Assembly: GCA_050259035.1 (NCBI GenBank)
Contig: JBLMZW010000095.1
Coordinates: forward strand, 1 to 14,427
Origin: JBLMZW01 sp050259035
Lineage (GTDB): Bacteria > Bacillota > Syntrophomonadia > Syntrophomonadales > DTU052
Reading direction: 5' to 3'
Length of the DNA: 14,427 nucleotides
The notes beneath the pieces are model-generated. The model worked only from the letters and a program-made list of their open reading frames with translations, was not told the DNA's origin and did no database searches. Both the position numbers and the translations under genes were made by a program. The stretch's first letter is position 1, and every line of letters begins with the position of its first letter. This document shows positions 1-7,227 of the stretch, one piece after another.

Positions 1-716
1 CTTCTTTCTATGCGTGACACTTGTACCTGTGATATTCCCATATCATTAGCAATAGCAACCTGGGTTTCATCTTTAAAAAACCTTCGGACTATAATCTCTC
101 TTTCCCGGTAATCGAGTTTCCCTAAAGCCTCACGCAGGGCAACCTTCTCCAGAAAGTCTTCCTTCTGAAAATCACCTTCTATTGTATCCAGGATCTGCAA
201 CCGATCCCTTTCCTGGGTTGACAACATCTCATGAATGTAGGTTGGGGCCTGGCAAGCTTCCATGGCAACCACTATTTCCTCAGATGGTATACCCAGCATC
301 GCTGCTATCTCATTAACAGTAGGCTCGCGTTCCATTTCGGCACGCAGTTTATCCTGGGCCCACTTTACCCGGGCATTTATTTCCTTTAACCCTCGCTGTA
401 CTTTTAATAGCCCATCATCGCGTAAAAATCTTTTGATCTCTCCAATAATCATTGGAACCGCATAGGTGGAAAACCTGACCCCGTAACCAGTATCGAACCT
501 CTCTATGGCTTTTACCAACCCCATAGAACCTACCTGGAAAAGATCTTCATATTCGTATCCAACACCTTTAAAGCGTTCCATGACCATATAAATCAAGCCC
601 ATGTTTAATTTAAACAGTTCTTCCCGGGCTGACTGGTCGCCCTTTTGCGCTTTTTCCAGCAGGGCTATAGTCTCTTCATGACTGAGAAGTGAACCTTTTG
701 GTGGGTTTTCTTGCAT
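1..716 (-). CDS. sigF: RNA polymerase sporulation sigma factor SigF (3' end off the window)
   Basis: Forespore-specific sigma factor that directs early transcription in the prespore after asymmetric division and is held inactive by SpoIIAB. The visible 238 codons start at ATG 714-716 with the Shine-Dalgarno AGGTGGAG just upstream, overlapping the spoIIAB stop. Region 2 is clear: DLFQVGSMGLVKAIERFD at about residues 58-75 (core binding), then the -10 recognition stretch VRFSTYAVPMIIGEIKRFLR at about 80-99. Region 3 has the SigF/SigG-like LKEINARVK and EREPTVNEIAAMLGI. Region 4 has LDYREREIIVRRFFKDETQ and the helix-turn-helix GISQVQVSRIER, where the window ends. B. subtilis SigF is about 255 residues, so only about 15-20 residues are missing. 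It is the last gene of the spoIIA operon, with a 10-nt gap after spoIIAB. It could be confused with SigG by sequence alone, but its place after spoIIAA-spoIIAB settles it as SigF. Confidence 0.96.
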   Translation of the reverse strand, partial: MQENPPKGSLLSHEETIALLEKAQKGDQSAREELFKLNMGLIYMVMERFKGVGYEYEDLFQVGSMGLVKAIERFDTGYGVRFSTYAVPMIIGEIKRFLRDDGLLKVQRGLKEINARVKWAQDKLRAEMEREPTVNEIAAMLGIPSEEIVVAMEACQAPTYIHEMLSTQERDRLQILDTIEGDFQKEDFLEKVALREALGKLDYREREIIVRRFFKDETQVAIANDMGISQVQVSRIER

Positions 717-726
717 ACGCTCCACC

Positions 727-1197
727 TCAGGCTTCCGGATTGGAGTTATCTGCGGCGAATGATTTAACCATGCGTACTCTGGTTCCTTGTCCCGGACTAG
801 AACAAACCTCTAAGTTATCCGTAAAGGACTTCATAAATACGAACCCTAATCCCATTCGGTCGGGTTCCGAAGAAAAGGCCGGTTGGAGAGCCTTCTCTAC
901 ATTTTCAATTCCCCGTCCATGATCTTCTATAATTATTTCCACCACTCGATTGGGGAATAGTTTGATCTCCAGGTCTATAATTCCGTCCGGTTTACTGTGG
1001 TATCCGTGAATTACACAGTTGGAAATCGCTTCTGATACTGCCAGCTTAGTTTCATCAATTTCTTCTATAGTGCAATCAAGCTGAGTAATAAAAGCCGCTG
1101 AACATGCTCGAGCAAATGAAATATTAGCTGCCATACTGGGAAACTGGAATTTAACCCAGTTTACAACGTTAACACCTTCCTGCATTCCTCTACTCAC
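727..1197 (-). CDS. spoIIAB: Anti-sigma-F factor SpoIIAB, serine kinase
   Basis: GHKL-type protein kinase that binds and inhibits SigF and phosphorylates SpoIIAA. The ATP fold is complete: N-box EAISNCVIHGY (about 56-66, with E56 and N60), G1 box DHGRGI (92-97), G2 box MGLGF (115-119), and the GQGT motif (136-139). The segment ISFARACSAAFITQLDCT matches the family region following the first strand. Its 156 residues are slightly longer than the roughly 146 of B. subtilis because of an N-terminal extension. The GTG start at 1197 overlaps the spoIIAA stop by 4 nt (GTGA). An in-frame ATG at 1185 is an alternative, with GGAG about 11 nt upstream; neither start has ideal spacing. The gene sits between its two partners, spoIIAA and sigF, as in all spoIIA operons. 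Confidence 0.96.
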   Translation of the reverse strand: MSRGMQEGVNVVNWVKFQFPSMAANISFARACSAAFITQLDCTIEEIDETKLAVSEAISNCVIHGYHSKPDGIIDLEIKLFPNRVVEIIIEDHGRGIENVEKALQPAFSSEPDRMGLGFVFMKSFTDNLEVCSSPGQGTRVRMVKSFAADNSNPEA

Positions 1198-1529
1198 TCC
1201 ATTCTTAATACTTCCTTCTCGGTCTCATAGACAGGAATAATCTTGGTTATTCCTGAAAACTCAAGCACTCGGAAAACTGCCGGGCAGGTTCTGATTATAC
1301 ACATTTGTCCGCCGGAATTCTTCATTTTCTTATAACGTCCGATTATGACACCTAGGCCTGAACTATCCAGGAAAGATACGCCGTCAAAATCGAGGATTAG
1401 AGTCTGAACCCGGTCATGTTTCAGGCGAGAATCAATTTGATCCCGCAAGCTGTCGGCAACGGCTAAATCCAGTTCCCCTTCAATACGGACCATTAATGTA
1501 TCCTGGACAGTGTTCATTGTTACATGCAA
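1194..1529 (-). CDS. spoIIAA: Anti-anti-sigma factor SpoIIAA
   Basis: STAS-domain protein of 111 residues. When dephosphorylated by SpoIIE it binds SpoIIAB and releases SigF in the forespore. The phosphorylation loop FLDSSGLGVIIGRYK is at about residues 53-67; by alignment with B. subtilis Ser58, the phosphoacceptor here is S56. The flanking signature LILDFDGVSFLDSS is the standard STAS core. The TTG start at 1527-1529 is preferred because the purine-rich GGGGGAAGG (1534-1542) ends 4 nt upstream. The in-frame ATG at 1515-1517 would leave that site 16 nt away. This is the first gene of the spoIIA operon, directly behind a sigma-H-type promoter, and its stop overlaps the spoIIAB start, implying coupled translation. 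Confidence 0.96.
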   Translation of the reverse strand: MHVTMNTVQDTLMVRIEGELDLAVADSLRDQIDSRLKHDRVQTLILDFDGVSFLDSSGLGVIIGRYKKMKNSGGQMCIIRTCPAVFRVLEFSGITKIIPVYETEKEVLRME

Positions 1530-1551
1530 AAAACCTTCCCCCTGTATCGTT

Positions 1552-1568
1552 ATTACTTCAAAAGTAAT
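1552..1568. repeat. 17-bp perfect inverted repeat at the spoIIA transcription start
   Basis: ATTACTT-CAA-AAGTAAT is a perfect 7-bp inverted repeat with a 3-nt centre. It touches the downstream edge of the predicted sigma-H -10 element and covers the expected +1 of the spoIIA transcript. It could be an operator or a 5'-UTR stem. No known regulator motif is recognised. AT-rich palindromes of this size can arise by chance, so the functional claim is weak although the repeat itself is plain. Confidence 0.4.
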
Positions 1569-1596
1569 GTTCTACAGAGGGAAGGCCTTTTCCTTC
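1567..1596 (-). promoter_or_regulatory. Sigma-H-type promoter of the spoIIA operon
   Basis: On the minus strand the -35 element GAAGGAAAA (1588-1596) matches the sigma-H consensus RNAGGAWWW fully. After a 12-bp spacer the -10 element GTAGAACAT (1567-1575) matches RNNGAATWW with one mismatch (C for T). It starts 13 nt past the dacF stop and about 40-65 nt before the spoIIAA start. This is the same place as the sigma-H promoter of B. subtilis spoIIA. A second inverted repeat, GGAAGG (1580-1585) with CCTTCC (1592-1597), overlaps the -35. No convincing Spo0A box (TGNCGAA) was seen nearby. Confidence 0.65.
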
Positions 1597-1608
1597 CAAT
1601 ATATGGTA

Positions 1609-2754
1609 TTAAAAAATAAATATTTTACTCCACATTTTCTTAAGTGCATCCCATAATGAGCTCTTTTCTACGCCTTTTTCTGTAACGAGATTAACTGTTT
1701 TTACTTGTTTTCCATCACAGCAGACTACCGCTTTACCCACTACTGTCCCTTTCTTAAAGGGTGCATTTATGTATGAATCAATCTGTTTCCTGCAAGTTAC
1801 TTTGGATTCCTCGCCTTTGGGACAAATGGTACCGATGTTGTCAGCAGCTACTACTTTGACCATTTCGACCGTTCCTTTTCCCACCTTAATTGCTCCGCAA
1901 ATACTGCCGCGTTTAGAAAAGCTGCGATAGGAATAACGGGCAAAACCATAATTAAAAAGTGCCATAGAATCCCTGAAATTACCCCGGGGTTCAGGCGAAG
2001 CCATTACGGTTGCCACCAGCCTGAGATCATTGCGTTTCACGGTTGAAACCAGGCAATACTTGGCTTCATTGGTCCATCCTGTCTTGAAACCATCCGCGCC
2101 CTTATACCACCATAAAAGCTTGTTGGTATTATAAAGTTTAAACTCTCCATTACGCAACGAATATTCCTTGATTCCAGTGTACTCCAGAATATCCGGAAAG
2201 TTTAAAGCATACCTCCCCAGTAAAGCCATATCTCTGGCGCAGCTATAATGACCTTCAGCCGGTAGGCCGTATGCATTCACAAAGTGGGTATTCTTCATAC
2301 CCACCTTCTTGGCTTCCCGGTTCATATGATCTACAAATACCTCATGGCTGCCATCCAGGTGTTCGGCAACAGCAACACATGCATCATTCGCTGAACCTAC
2401 GGCAATTGATATTAACATATCCTGATAAGTCATTTCTTCTCCTGGTTCCAGGTATATCTGACTGCCGCCAAGCTTCCAGGCGTTTTCACTGGCTACAACC
2501 TTCTCAGTTTTCTTTACTTTTCCTTGTTCTAAAGCCTCTATACCCAGTACCAGTGTCATTAGTTTTGTCATGCTGGCTGGGGGAAGCTTAGAATCCGGGT
2601 TTTTCTCATACAAGACTTTGCCGGAATCTGCGTCCATCAGGATTGCTGAATCAGCCTTAACATCCAGGCTCGGGTTCTCAGCCCGGGCATAGGAACAAAT
2701 ACTGCACAAGAATACAAGGACAATAAAAAAAGAAAGCCACCTTTTACCACTCAT
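1609..2754 (-). CDS. dacF: D-alanyl-D-alanine carboxypeptidase, DacF type
   Basis: Secreted, membrane-attached penicillin-binding protein (peptidase S11) that removes the terminal D-Ala from peptidoglycan stem peptides and so lowers cross-linking; sporulation members shape the spore cortex or germ-cell wall. An N-terminal signal peptide (positive MSGKR, hydrophobic core about 7-20, likely cut after SYARA at about 25) precedes the catalytic domain. The three active-site motifs are intact: SMTK (61-64, nucleophile S61), SAN (121-123) and KTG (224-226). A C-terminal PBP5-like beta domain and an amphipathic tail rich in W, K and F (last about 17 residues) should anchor it to the outer membrane face. 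The length of 381 is normal. ATG is preceded by GGAGGG at good spacing. It lies directly upstream of spoIIAA, the B. subtilis dacF position, with no terminator between, so readthrough into spoIIA is likely. A sigma-E-like promoter precedes it. Confidence 0.93.
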   Translation of the reverse strand: MSGKRWLSFFIVLVFLCSICSYARAENPSLDVKADSAILMDADSGKVLYEKNPDSKLPPASMTKLMTLVLGIEALEQGKVKKTEKVVASENAWKLGGSQIYLEPGEEMTYQDMLISIAVGSANDACVAVAEHLDGSHEVFVDHMNREAKKVGMKNTHFVNAYGLPAEGHYSCARDMALLGRYALNFPDILEYTGIKEYSLRNGEFKLYNTNKLLWWYKGADGFKTGWTNEAKYCLVSTVKRNDLRLVATVMASPEPRGNFRDSMALFNYGFARYSYRSFSKRGSICGAIKVGKGTVEMVKVVAADNIGTICPKGEESKVTCRKQIDSYINAPFKKGTVVGKAVVCCDGKQVKTVNLVTEKGVEKSSLWDALKKMWSKIFIF

Positions 2755-2781
2755 CTTGATCCCTCCACAAGCTTTTACAAA

Positions 2782-2810
2782 AGTGTATTGGCTTTCCTCG
2801 TTTAATATGC
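2782..2810 (-). promoter_or_regulatory. Sigma-E-like promoter upstream of dacF
   Basis: On the minus strand GCATATT (2804-2810) fits the sigma-E -35 consensus KMATATT at every position. After a 14-bp spacer AATACACT (2782-2789) fits the -10 consensus CATACAMT at 7 of 8 positions. The expected start near 2775 gives a leader of about 20 nt containing the GGAGGG ribosome site. B. subtilis dacF is driven by sigma-F; the best sigma-F/sigma-G reading here (GCATA then CAATACACTT) lacks the GG of the sigma-F -10, so sigma-E fits better. This is a consensus match by eye only. Confidence 0.5.
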
Positions 2811-2827
2811 AATTGTGTATATTGGTT

Positions 2828-4135
2828 TTACCCTATTACTGTTTCCATAATTAGGGGTTCTAAAACCGGAGGTTGTTCACTCAGGGTACAAGCCCGAATA
2901 ATTCGGTCTCTGGCTATCTGCATTTTATAGGGATCATTAGCATAAATAATGGCCAACGGTTCATCCTTCTGAACATAATCGCCTGTCTTTTTTTGCAGAG
3001 TCAGTCCTACCGAATAGTCTATTCTATCCTCGTATTTTTCTCTCCCGGCTCCTAACATCATGGCAATACGTCCGATTTCCTCGCACTCCACACCAGTCAA
3101 ATATCCTGCCCCAGGCGATTTTACTACCACTTGCAGGCTAGCCGGATGTACCAGGTGCATGTTGTTCAAGGCCGCCACCTCACCGCCCTGCATTTCTACC
3201 AGTTGACATAATTTTTCGTATCCTTTACCTGAATCAAGTATCTCAGTTACTTTATCTCTGGCCTCTTCCAGTGTCTGAGCAGCCCCACCCAGAATTACCA
3301 TATGGGAGGCTAGGACTAGACAAAGCTCCTCCAGATCTGGTGCTCCCTTCCCCTGCAACGTAGCAACCGCCTCCTTGACTTCCAGGGCATTGCCTATAGA
3401 ATACCCCAGGGGCTGATCCATCCTGCTTATGATTGCTACCATTTTACGTCCAGCTTTTACTCCGGTGGCTACCATTTGTCGAGCTAATATTCTGGCATTC
3501 TCGATTTCTTTCATAAAAGCGCCTTTTCCCACTTTTACGTCAAGAACTACGGCATCGGCACCGGATGCTATTTTTTTACTCATCACACTGCTGGCTATTA
3601 GAGGAATGCTTTCTATTGTTGCCGTAACATCCCTTATTGCATACAGTTTCTTATCGGCTGGAACCAGGTTGCCGGTCTGGGCCACAACTGCAGCCTTAAT
3701 TTGGTTAATCTGGTCAATAAACTCCCGACGTTTTAACCCGGTACGGAACCCTGGAATAGCTTCGAATTTATCTATAGTTCCACCAGTATACCCCAGACTT
3801 CTGCCTGACATTTTAGCTACTGCAACCCCGGCCGCCGCTACAATTGGGACCACTATCATGGTGGTTTTATCGCCGACCCCGCCAGTACTATGCTTATCCA
3901 CCTTTATTCCATCGATAAACGATAAATCCACAACCTCGCCTGAGCCTGCCATAGCTAGAGCCAAGTCATTAACTTCGCGCTCGTTCATACCGCGAAAATA
4001 AATCGCCATGGCCCATGCAGCCACTTGATAATCGGCTATTTTTCCGCTTACCATACCTTTAATAAACAAATCTATTTCTTCGGTGCTTAACTCGTACCCG
4101 TCACGTTTTTTCCTAATGATCTGTTCCGTATTCAC
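2828..4135 (-). CDS. pdp: Pyrimidine-nucleoside phosphorylase
   Basis: Cytosolic salvage enzyme that phosphorolyses uridine, deoxyuridine and thymidine to the base plus (deoxy)ribose-1-phosphate. The 435 residues show the family phosphate loop KHSTGGVGDK (81-90), the signature GYTGGTIDKFEAIPG (115-129), and the base-binding residues R168, S183 and K187 in YAIRDVTATIESIPLIASS..K. K108, before MSGRSLGYTGG, is the residue that separates broad-specificity pyrimidine phosphorylases from thymidine phosphorylase (Met there), so uridine should also be a substrate. The GTG start at 4133-4135 follows AGGGGG at about 9 nt spacing and lies 6 nt after the deoB stop. Its sugar-phosphate product is the substrate of DeoB, encoded just before it, so the two genes form a nucleoside-catabolism pair. 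B. subtilis has the purine enzyme gene pupG at this locus instead. Confidence 0.95.
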   Translation of the reverse strand: MNTEQIIRKKRDGYELSTEEIDLFIKGMVSGKIADYQVAAWAMAIYFRGMNEREVNDLALAMAGSGEVVDLSFIDGIKVDKHSTGGVGDKTTMIVVPIVAAAGVAVAKMSGRSLGYTGGTIDKFEAIPGFRTGLKRREFIDQINQIKAAVVAQTGNLVPADKKLYAIRDVTATIESIPLIASSVMSKKIASGADAVVLDVKVGKGAFMKEIENARILARQMVATGVKAGRKMVAIISRMDQPLGYSIGNALEVKEAVATLQGKGAPDLEELCLVLASHMVILGGAAQTLEEARDKVTEILDSGKGYEKLCQLVEMQGGEVAALNNMHLVHPASLQVVVKSPGAGYLTGVECEEIGRIAMMLGAGREKYEDRIDYSVGLTLQKKTGDYVQKDEPLAIIYANDPYKMQIARDRIIRACTLSEQPPVLEPLIMETVIG

Positions 4136-4141
4136 TATTAG

Positions 4142-5320
4142 TTACCCCCTAACCACCTGGTTGGCGAAGCTCTGACCAGCTAACTCCGTGGCCGTTACCC
4201 CTAAAAAGTCGGTTATGGTTTTACCTAAATCGGCAAAAGTCTCTCTGACCCCGAGGTCGCAGCCGGGTTTAATCGCATTTCCAAGCAATAAAAGCGGTAC
4301 ATATTCACGAGAGTGGTCAGTACTGTTTGTGGTCGGATCGCACCCGTGGTCGGCTGTGAGTATCAAAACATCGCTTTCTTTCAGCCGGTCAACAATACGC
4401 GGCAGGAATTCATCCACTTCTGCCAAAGCCCGGGCATAGTTGACCGGATCGTTTCTATGGCCGTATTTCATATCAAAATCGACCAGGTTTACAAAAACCA
4501 GTTCATCGTTTCCAGATACCACTTCGGCCAATGTTTTATCGAGGCCATCAGTGTTATCCCGGGTATGAATACTTCGGCTTATCCCCCGGCCGGCGAATAT
4601 ATCATTAATCTTTCCTATGGCAGTAACCTTTTTCCCAGATTCGAGCAGGTAATCAAGGGCGGTCTTACCAGTTGGCTCAAGAGAAAAATCATGACGTCGA
4701 TCGGTACGAATAAATCTTCCGACCTCGCCACTAAATGGACGAGCAATCACCCGGGCCACTCCATGTTCTCCCTGCAGGATCGCCCTGGCCTTATGGCAAA
4801 TATTGTATAACTCATCCGGTCTAATTACATCTTCATGAGCGGCCACTTGAAATACGCTATCCGCCGAGGTGTAGACAATAGGGAACCCGGTCCTTATATG
4901 TTCGCTGCCCAACTCTTCAATAATCTCAGTGCCAGATGCTACCTTATTGCCCAGTGTTCTTCTTTGAATCCCCGTCTCAAAACGGTCAATAATCTCCGGC
5001 GGGAAGCCCTTGGGATAAACGGGAAAAGGATGTTCCGTCACAACGCCCATCATTTCCCAATGACCGGTAGTAGTATCTTTGCCCTTGGACTTTTCAGCCA
5101 TCTTGCCCCAGGCAGCCTTACAATCCTTAAACGGGGCCACCCCTTCAACCGGAATAATATTTCCCAGGCCCATTCTCTGTAGATACGGCAGGGCCAAACC
5201 TCCCAAAACCCGGGCCATATTCCCCAGGGTATTGCTGCCCTGGTCGCCATAAGCATCAGCATCTGGAAGTTCACCAACACCTAGACTGTCAAGTACAATT
5301 AAAATGATGCGTTCTATCAT
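4142..5320 (-). CDS. deoB: Phosphopentomutase
   Basis: Interconverts (deoxy)ribose-1-phosphate and (deoxy)ribose-5-phosphate, linking nucleoside breakdown to the pentose phosphate pathway. It is a 392-residue alkaline-phosphatase-superfamily enzyme with two Mn ions. Visible motifs are VLDSLGVGELPDA at about 9-21 (metal ligand D11), the nucleophile loop GKDTTTGHW (80-88, T85 aligning to the phosphorylated Thr of the B. cereus enzyme), VDFDMKYGHRND (280-291), and LTADHGCDPT plus TDHSREYVPLL (321-330, 334-344) with further metal ligands. Length and motif order are normal. ATG is preceded by AAGGGGAG at 5 nt spacing. It lies between xerD and pdp with small gaps, matching the ripX-drm order of B. 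subtilis. Confidence 0.96.
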   Translation of the reverse strand: MIERIILIVLDSLGVGELPDADAYGDQGSNTLGNMARVLGGLALPYLQRMGLGNIIPVEGVAPFKDCKAAWGKMAEKSKGKDTTTGHWEMMGVVTEHPFPVYPKGFPPEIIDRFETGIQRRTLGNKVASGTEIIEELGSEHIRTGFPIVYTSADSVFQVAAHEDVIRPDELYNICHKARAILQGEHGVARVIARPFSGEVGRFIRTDRRHDFSLEPTGKTALDYLLESGKKVTAIGKINDIFAGRGISRSIHTRDNTDGLDKTLAEVVSGNDELVFVNLVDFDMKYGHRNDPVNYARALAEVDEFLPRIVDRLKESDVLILTADHGCDPTTNSTDHSREYVPLLLLGNAIKPGCDLGVRETFADLGKTITDFLGVTATELAGQSFANQVVRG

Positions 5321-5342
5321 GCTTGCTCCCCTTGTTCTATGG

Positions 5343-6230
5343 TTATGCTCTGGGATGGCTCCTTTGATATACCTCCCGCAAGTGAATCGTAGTCATATGA
5401 GTGTATATCTGGGTAGTGCTGATGTCAGCATGCCCCAGCATCTCCTGTACCGCTCTTAAATCCGCTCCATTTTCTAATAGATGCGTAGCAAAAGAATGCC
5501 TCAAGGTATGAGGAGTAACAGTTTTTCCTATTCCAGCATCAGTTGCGTGGCGGTTGAGTATTTTCCAAAACCCCTGTCTGGTTAACCTGTTGCCAGCTAC
5601 GTTGACAAAAAGAATCCGATTTAAAGAATCCTTAATCAGGTGAGGGCGTGCCCTAGCCACATACCGGTTAATCCAATAAATAGCAGTCTGGTTGACAGGC
5701 ACTATTCTCTCCTTTTTTCCCTTGCCCATACATCTTACATATCCGGCAGTAAGATTAATATCTTCGATCTCCAGCGACAGCAGTTCTGACACCCTGAGTC
5801 CCGTACCATACATCAATTCAAACATAGCCTTATCCCTCAGGCCGGTTTGGATTGCAGGATTGGGCTGATCCAGAAGGTGATCTACCTCCTCGATGGTCAA
5901 AACATCGGGAAGCTTTCGATTTACCCTTGGGCTTTCCAGGTTATTAGCAGGATTGTTAGTAATTATACCTTCCTGAATGAGAAACCTGAAAAAGGTCTTT
6001 ATGCTGGATATATGTCGGGCCGAACTGGAAAACGCAGCACCTTCATCAAGCAGATTACCAATGAAATCTATAATGTCCGAACGTTTGATATCAGCAAGAT
6101 TATTTACATTTTTTTTGCGTAGAAACGCAACAAACTTGGTTATATCTCTCCTATATGCCTCCTGAGTATTTTCGGAAAGGCCCTTTTCGAAACGCAGGTA
6201 TTCCACGAAGGCCCCAACATCTTTTTCCAC
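5343..6230 (-). CDS. xerD: Site-specific tyrosine recombinase XerD
   Basis: Chromosome-dimer resolution recombinase acting at dif with a XerC partner. It has an N-terminal SAM-like core-binding domain (FVEYLRFEKGLSENT and AYRRDITKF) and a C-terminal catalytic domain. Numbered from the upstream ATG at 6263, the full catalytic set is present: R157 (GTGLRVSEL), K181 (GKGKKERIVP), H252 and R255 (HTLRHSFATHLL), H278 (GHADISTT) and nucleophile Y287 (QIYTH). I place the start at GTG 6228-6230: a GGGGGG ribosome site lies about 9 nt upstream and the N-terminus then matches E. coli XerD in length. The in-frame ATGs at 6263 and 6251 lack a properly spaced ribosome site. Position upstream of deoB in the spoIIM cluster is the conserved xerD/ripX location, which argues against a mobile-element integrase. 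Confidence 0.94.
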   Translation of the reverse strand: MEKDVGAFVEYLRFEKGLSENTQEAYRRDITKFVAFLRKKNVNNLADIKRSDIIDFIGNLLDEGAAFSSSARHISSIKTFFRFLIQEGIITNNPANNLESPRVNRKLPDVLTIEEVDHLLDQPNPAIQTGLRDKAMFELMYGTGLRVSELLSLEIEDINLTAGYVRCMGKGKKERIVPVNQTAIYWINRYVARARPHLIKDSLNRILFVNVAGNRLTRQGFWKILNRHATDAGIGKTVTPHTLRHSFATHLLENGADLRAVQEMLGHADISTTQIYTHMTTIHLREVYQRSHPRA

Positions 6231-6341
6231 GCCAGAATGCCCCCCGTTCATCTCTCTTGACATACATTAATTAGTATTTTGACAAACATTGTTTTTTCCC
6301 TTTTCTTCTTTGGAAAATCTATTGGAATTAGCAGTTGCCGT

Positions 6342-6602
6342 CTATTCACGCTCTTCATAATAAAAATCCTGCAACTGTATTACAAACTGGTCCATAGCCT
6401 TGTCAAATCTAGTTTCTTTACTTCTTTCCATTCTCATGGGACTCTTACCGGTCTGAAAATTCACCTCCTTAGACATTGCCGGCACTGAAGCAGATATTAT
6501 TCCATAAAGCCATGGAAGAGCCAGCCCGGCAACCAACATAACCGCCAATGTTTTAATTAAAACAGTGGCCTTTACTTTGCCCCTATGGATTACAATAAAC
6601 AT
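6342..6602 (-). CDS. Small single-pass membrane protein in the yqzK (DUF4227) position
   Basis: An 86-residue protein with basic N-terminus (HRGKVKA), one hydrophobic segment at about 14-40 containing PWLYGI, and a charged, aromatic tail ending FVIQLQDFYYEERE. The start ATG has a strong GGGGGG ribosome site 6 nt upstream. It lies between spoIIM and xerD, where B. subtilis carries yqzK (DUF4227), another short protein with one N-terminal membrane helix and an aromatic acidic tail ending near FYxxGE. I infer that it is the DUF4227 counterpart from position, size and topology, not from confident sequence identity. Function is unknown; co-transcription with spoIIM and xerD is likely because the gap to spoIIM is only 16 nt. 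Confidence 0.82.
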   Translation of the reverse strand: MFIVIHRGKVKATVLIKTLAVMLVAGLALPWLYGIISASVPAMSKEVNFQTGKSPMRMERSKETRFDKAMDQFVIQLQDFYYEERE

Positions 6603-6618
6603 TTTGATCCCCCCATCA

Positions 6619-7227
6619 TTAAACTATCAGACTTAAAAACCATGGTGAGATGTATGCTTCTACCAGGGCTCCAACAATAAAAAACGCCATTACTAATGCC
6701 ATTAAAAGGGTGTATAATAGCAGACTGCGCCAAAAATCGGATATATTCCGCAACTGCCCTTTAATTATGTACATGGAAAAGTTCAGACTGAACAACGATC
6801 CTACCAGTAAAACCGGAAGGTAAATCAGATTCTGGGGAAAAACTGAGGCCAGAGCTACCAGCCATCCCAGGCGGCCTTTTTCCTCGACCAAAAAACCTAT
6901 AGTAAACCCCAGTGAAAAAGCCCGGGTAAATACCAGGCCAAGGATAAATGGCACCCCTATAACGGTTAACCCTAGAAACCAGATTAACCCTACGGTTTTA
7001 ATTTGGTTTAATATAGTTGGCAGCAGCATTTCGGGTCTTCCGGTTACCCCCCCCTGCTCGGTCATAAAACTGTTAAGAAGCCCAATCAAATGACCCCTTG
7101 TCCCTCCGGTCAGGTTGCTAACTTTCATTTCACCAGCAATTAAACCAAGTACAAAGATTACGATCAGTATTAAATACTGCCAAAAATTATTTTTTATGTG
7201 ATCCTTAATCGATTGACTCGAAATCAT
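6619..7227 (-). CDS. spoIIM: Stage II sporulation protein M
   Basis: Membrane subunit of the SpoIID-SpoIIM-SpoIIP engulfment machine, which remodels septal peptidoglycan so that the mother cell can engulf the forespore. The 202-residue protein has hydrophobic segments at about 17-32, 79-101, 119-148 and 167-190, and the family-type loop ALASVFPQNLIYLPVLLVGSL before the third long helix. An N-terminal cytosolic stretch (IKDHIKNNFWQYL) is also typical. ATG is preceded by AGGAGC at 6 nt. It heads the spoIIM-yqzK-xerD-deoB-pdp run. In B. subtilis spoIIM is sigma-E dependent; I found no convincing sigma-E promoter here, only weak partial matches in the 230-bp gap upstream. Confidence 0.93.
   Translation of the reverse strand: MISSQSIKDHIKNNFWQYLILIVIFVLGLIAGEMKVSNLTGGTRGHLIGLLNSFMTEQGGVTGRPEMLLPTILNQIKTVGLIWFLGLTVIGVPFILGLVFTRAFSLGFTIGFLVEEKGRLGWLVALASVFPQNLIYLPVLLVGSLFSLNFSMYIIKGQLRNISDFWRSLLLYTLLMALVMAFFIVGALVEAYISPWFLSLIV

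Noticed and set aside
3429..4001. Long plus-strand open frame (190 codons) opposite pdp
   Set aside because: It is the antisense shadow of a well-conserved enzyme gene; no ribosome site, and its residues do not resemble a family.
4313..4810. Plus-strand open frame (165 codons) opposite deoB
   Set aside because: The opposite strand carries intact DeoB motifs throughout; the composition is shadow-like and there is no start signal.
5343..6263. Tyrosine recombinase as an integrase of a mobile element
   Set aside because: Conserved XerD motifs and conserved xerD position before deoB; no attachment-site repeats or phage genes nearby.
6264..6341. TTTTCC/GGAAAA hairpin between the small membrane protein gene and xerD as a terminator
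   Set aside because: On the minus strand the stem is followed by AACAATG rather than a T-run, and the stem is only 6 AT-rich pairs.
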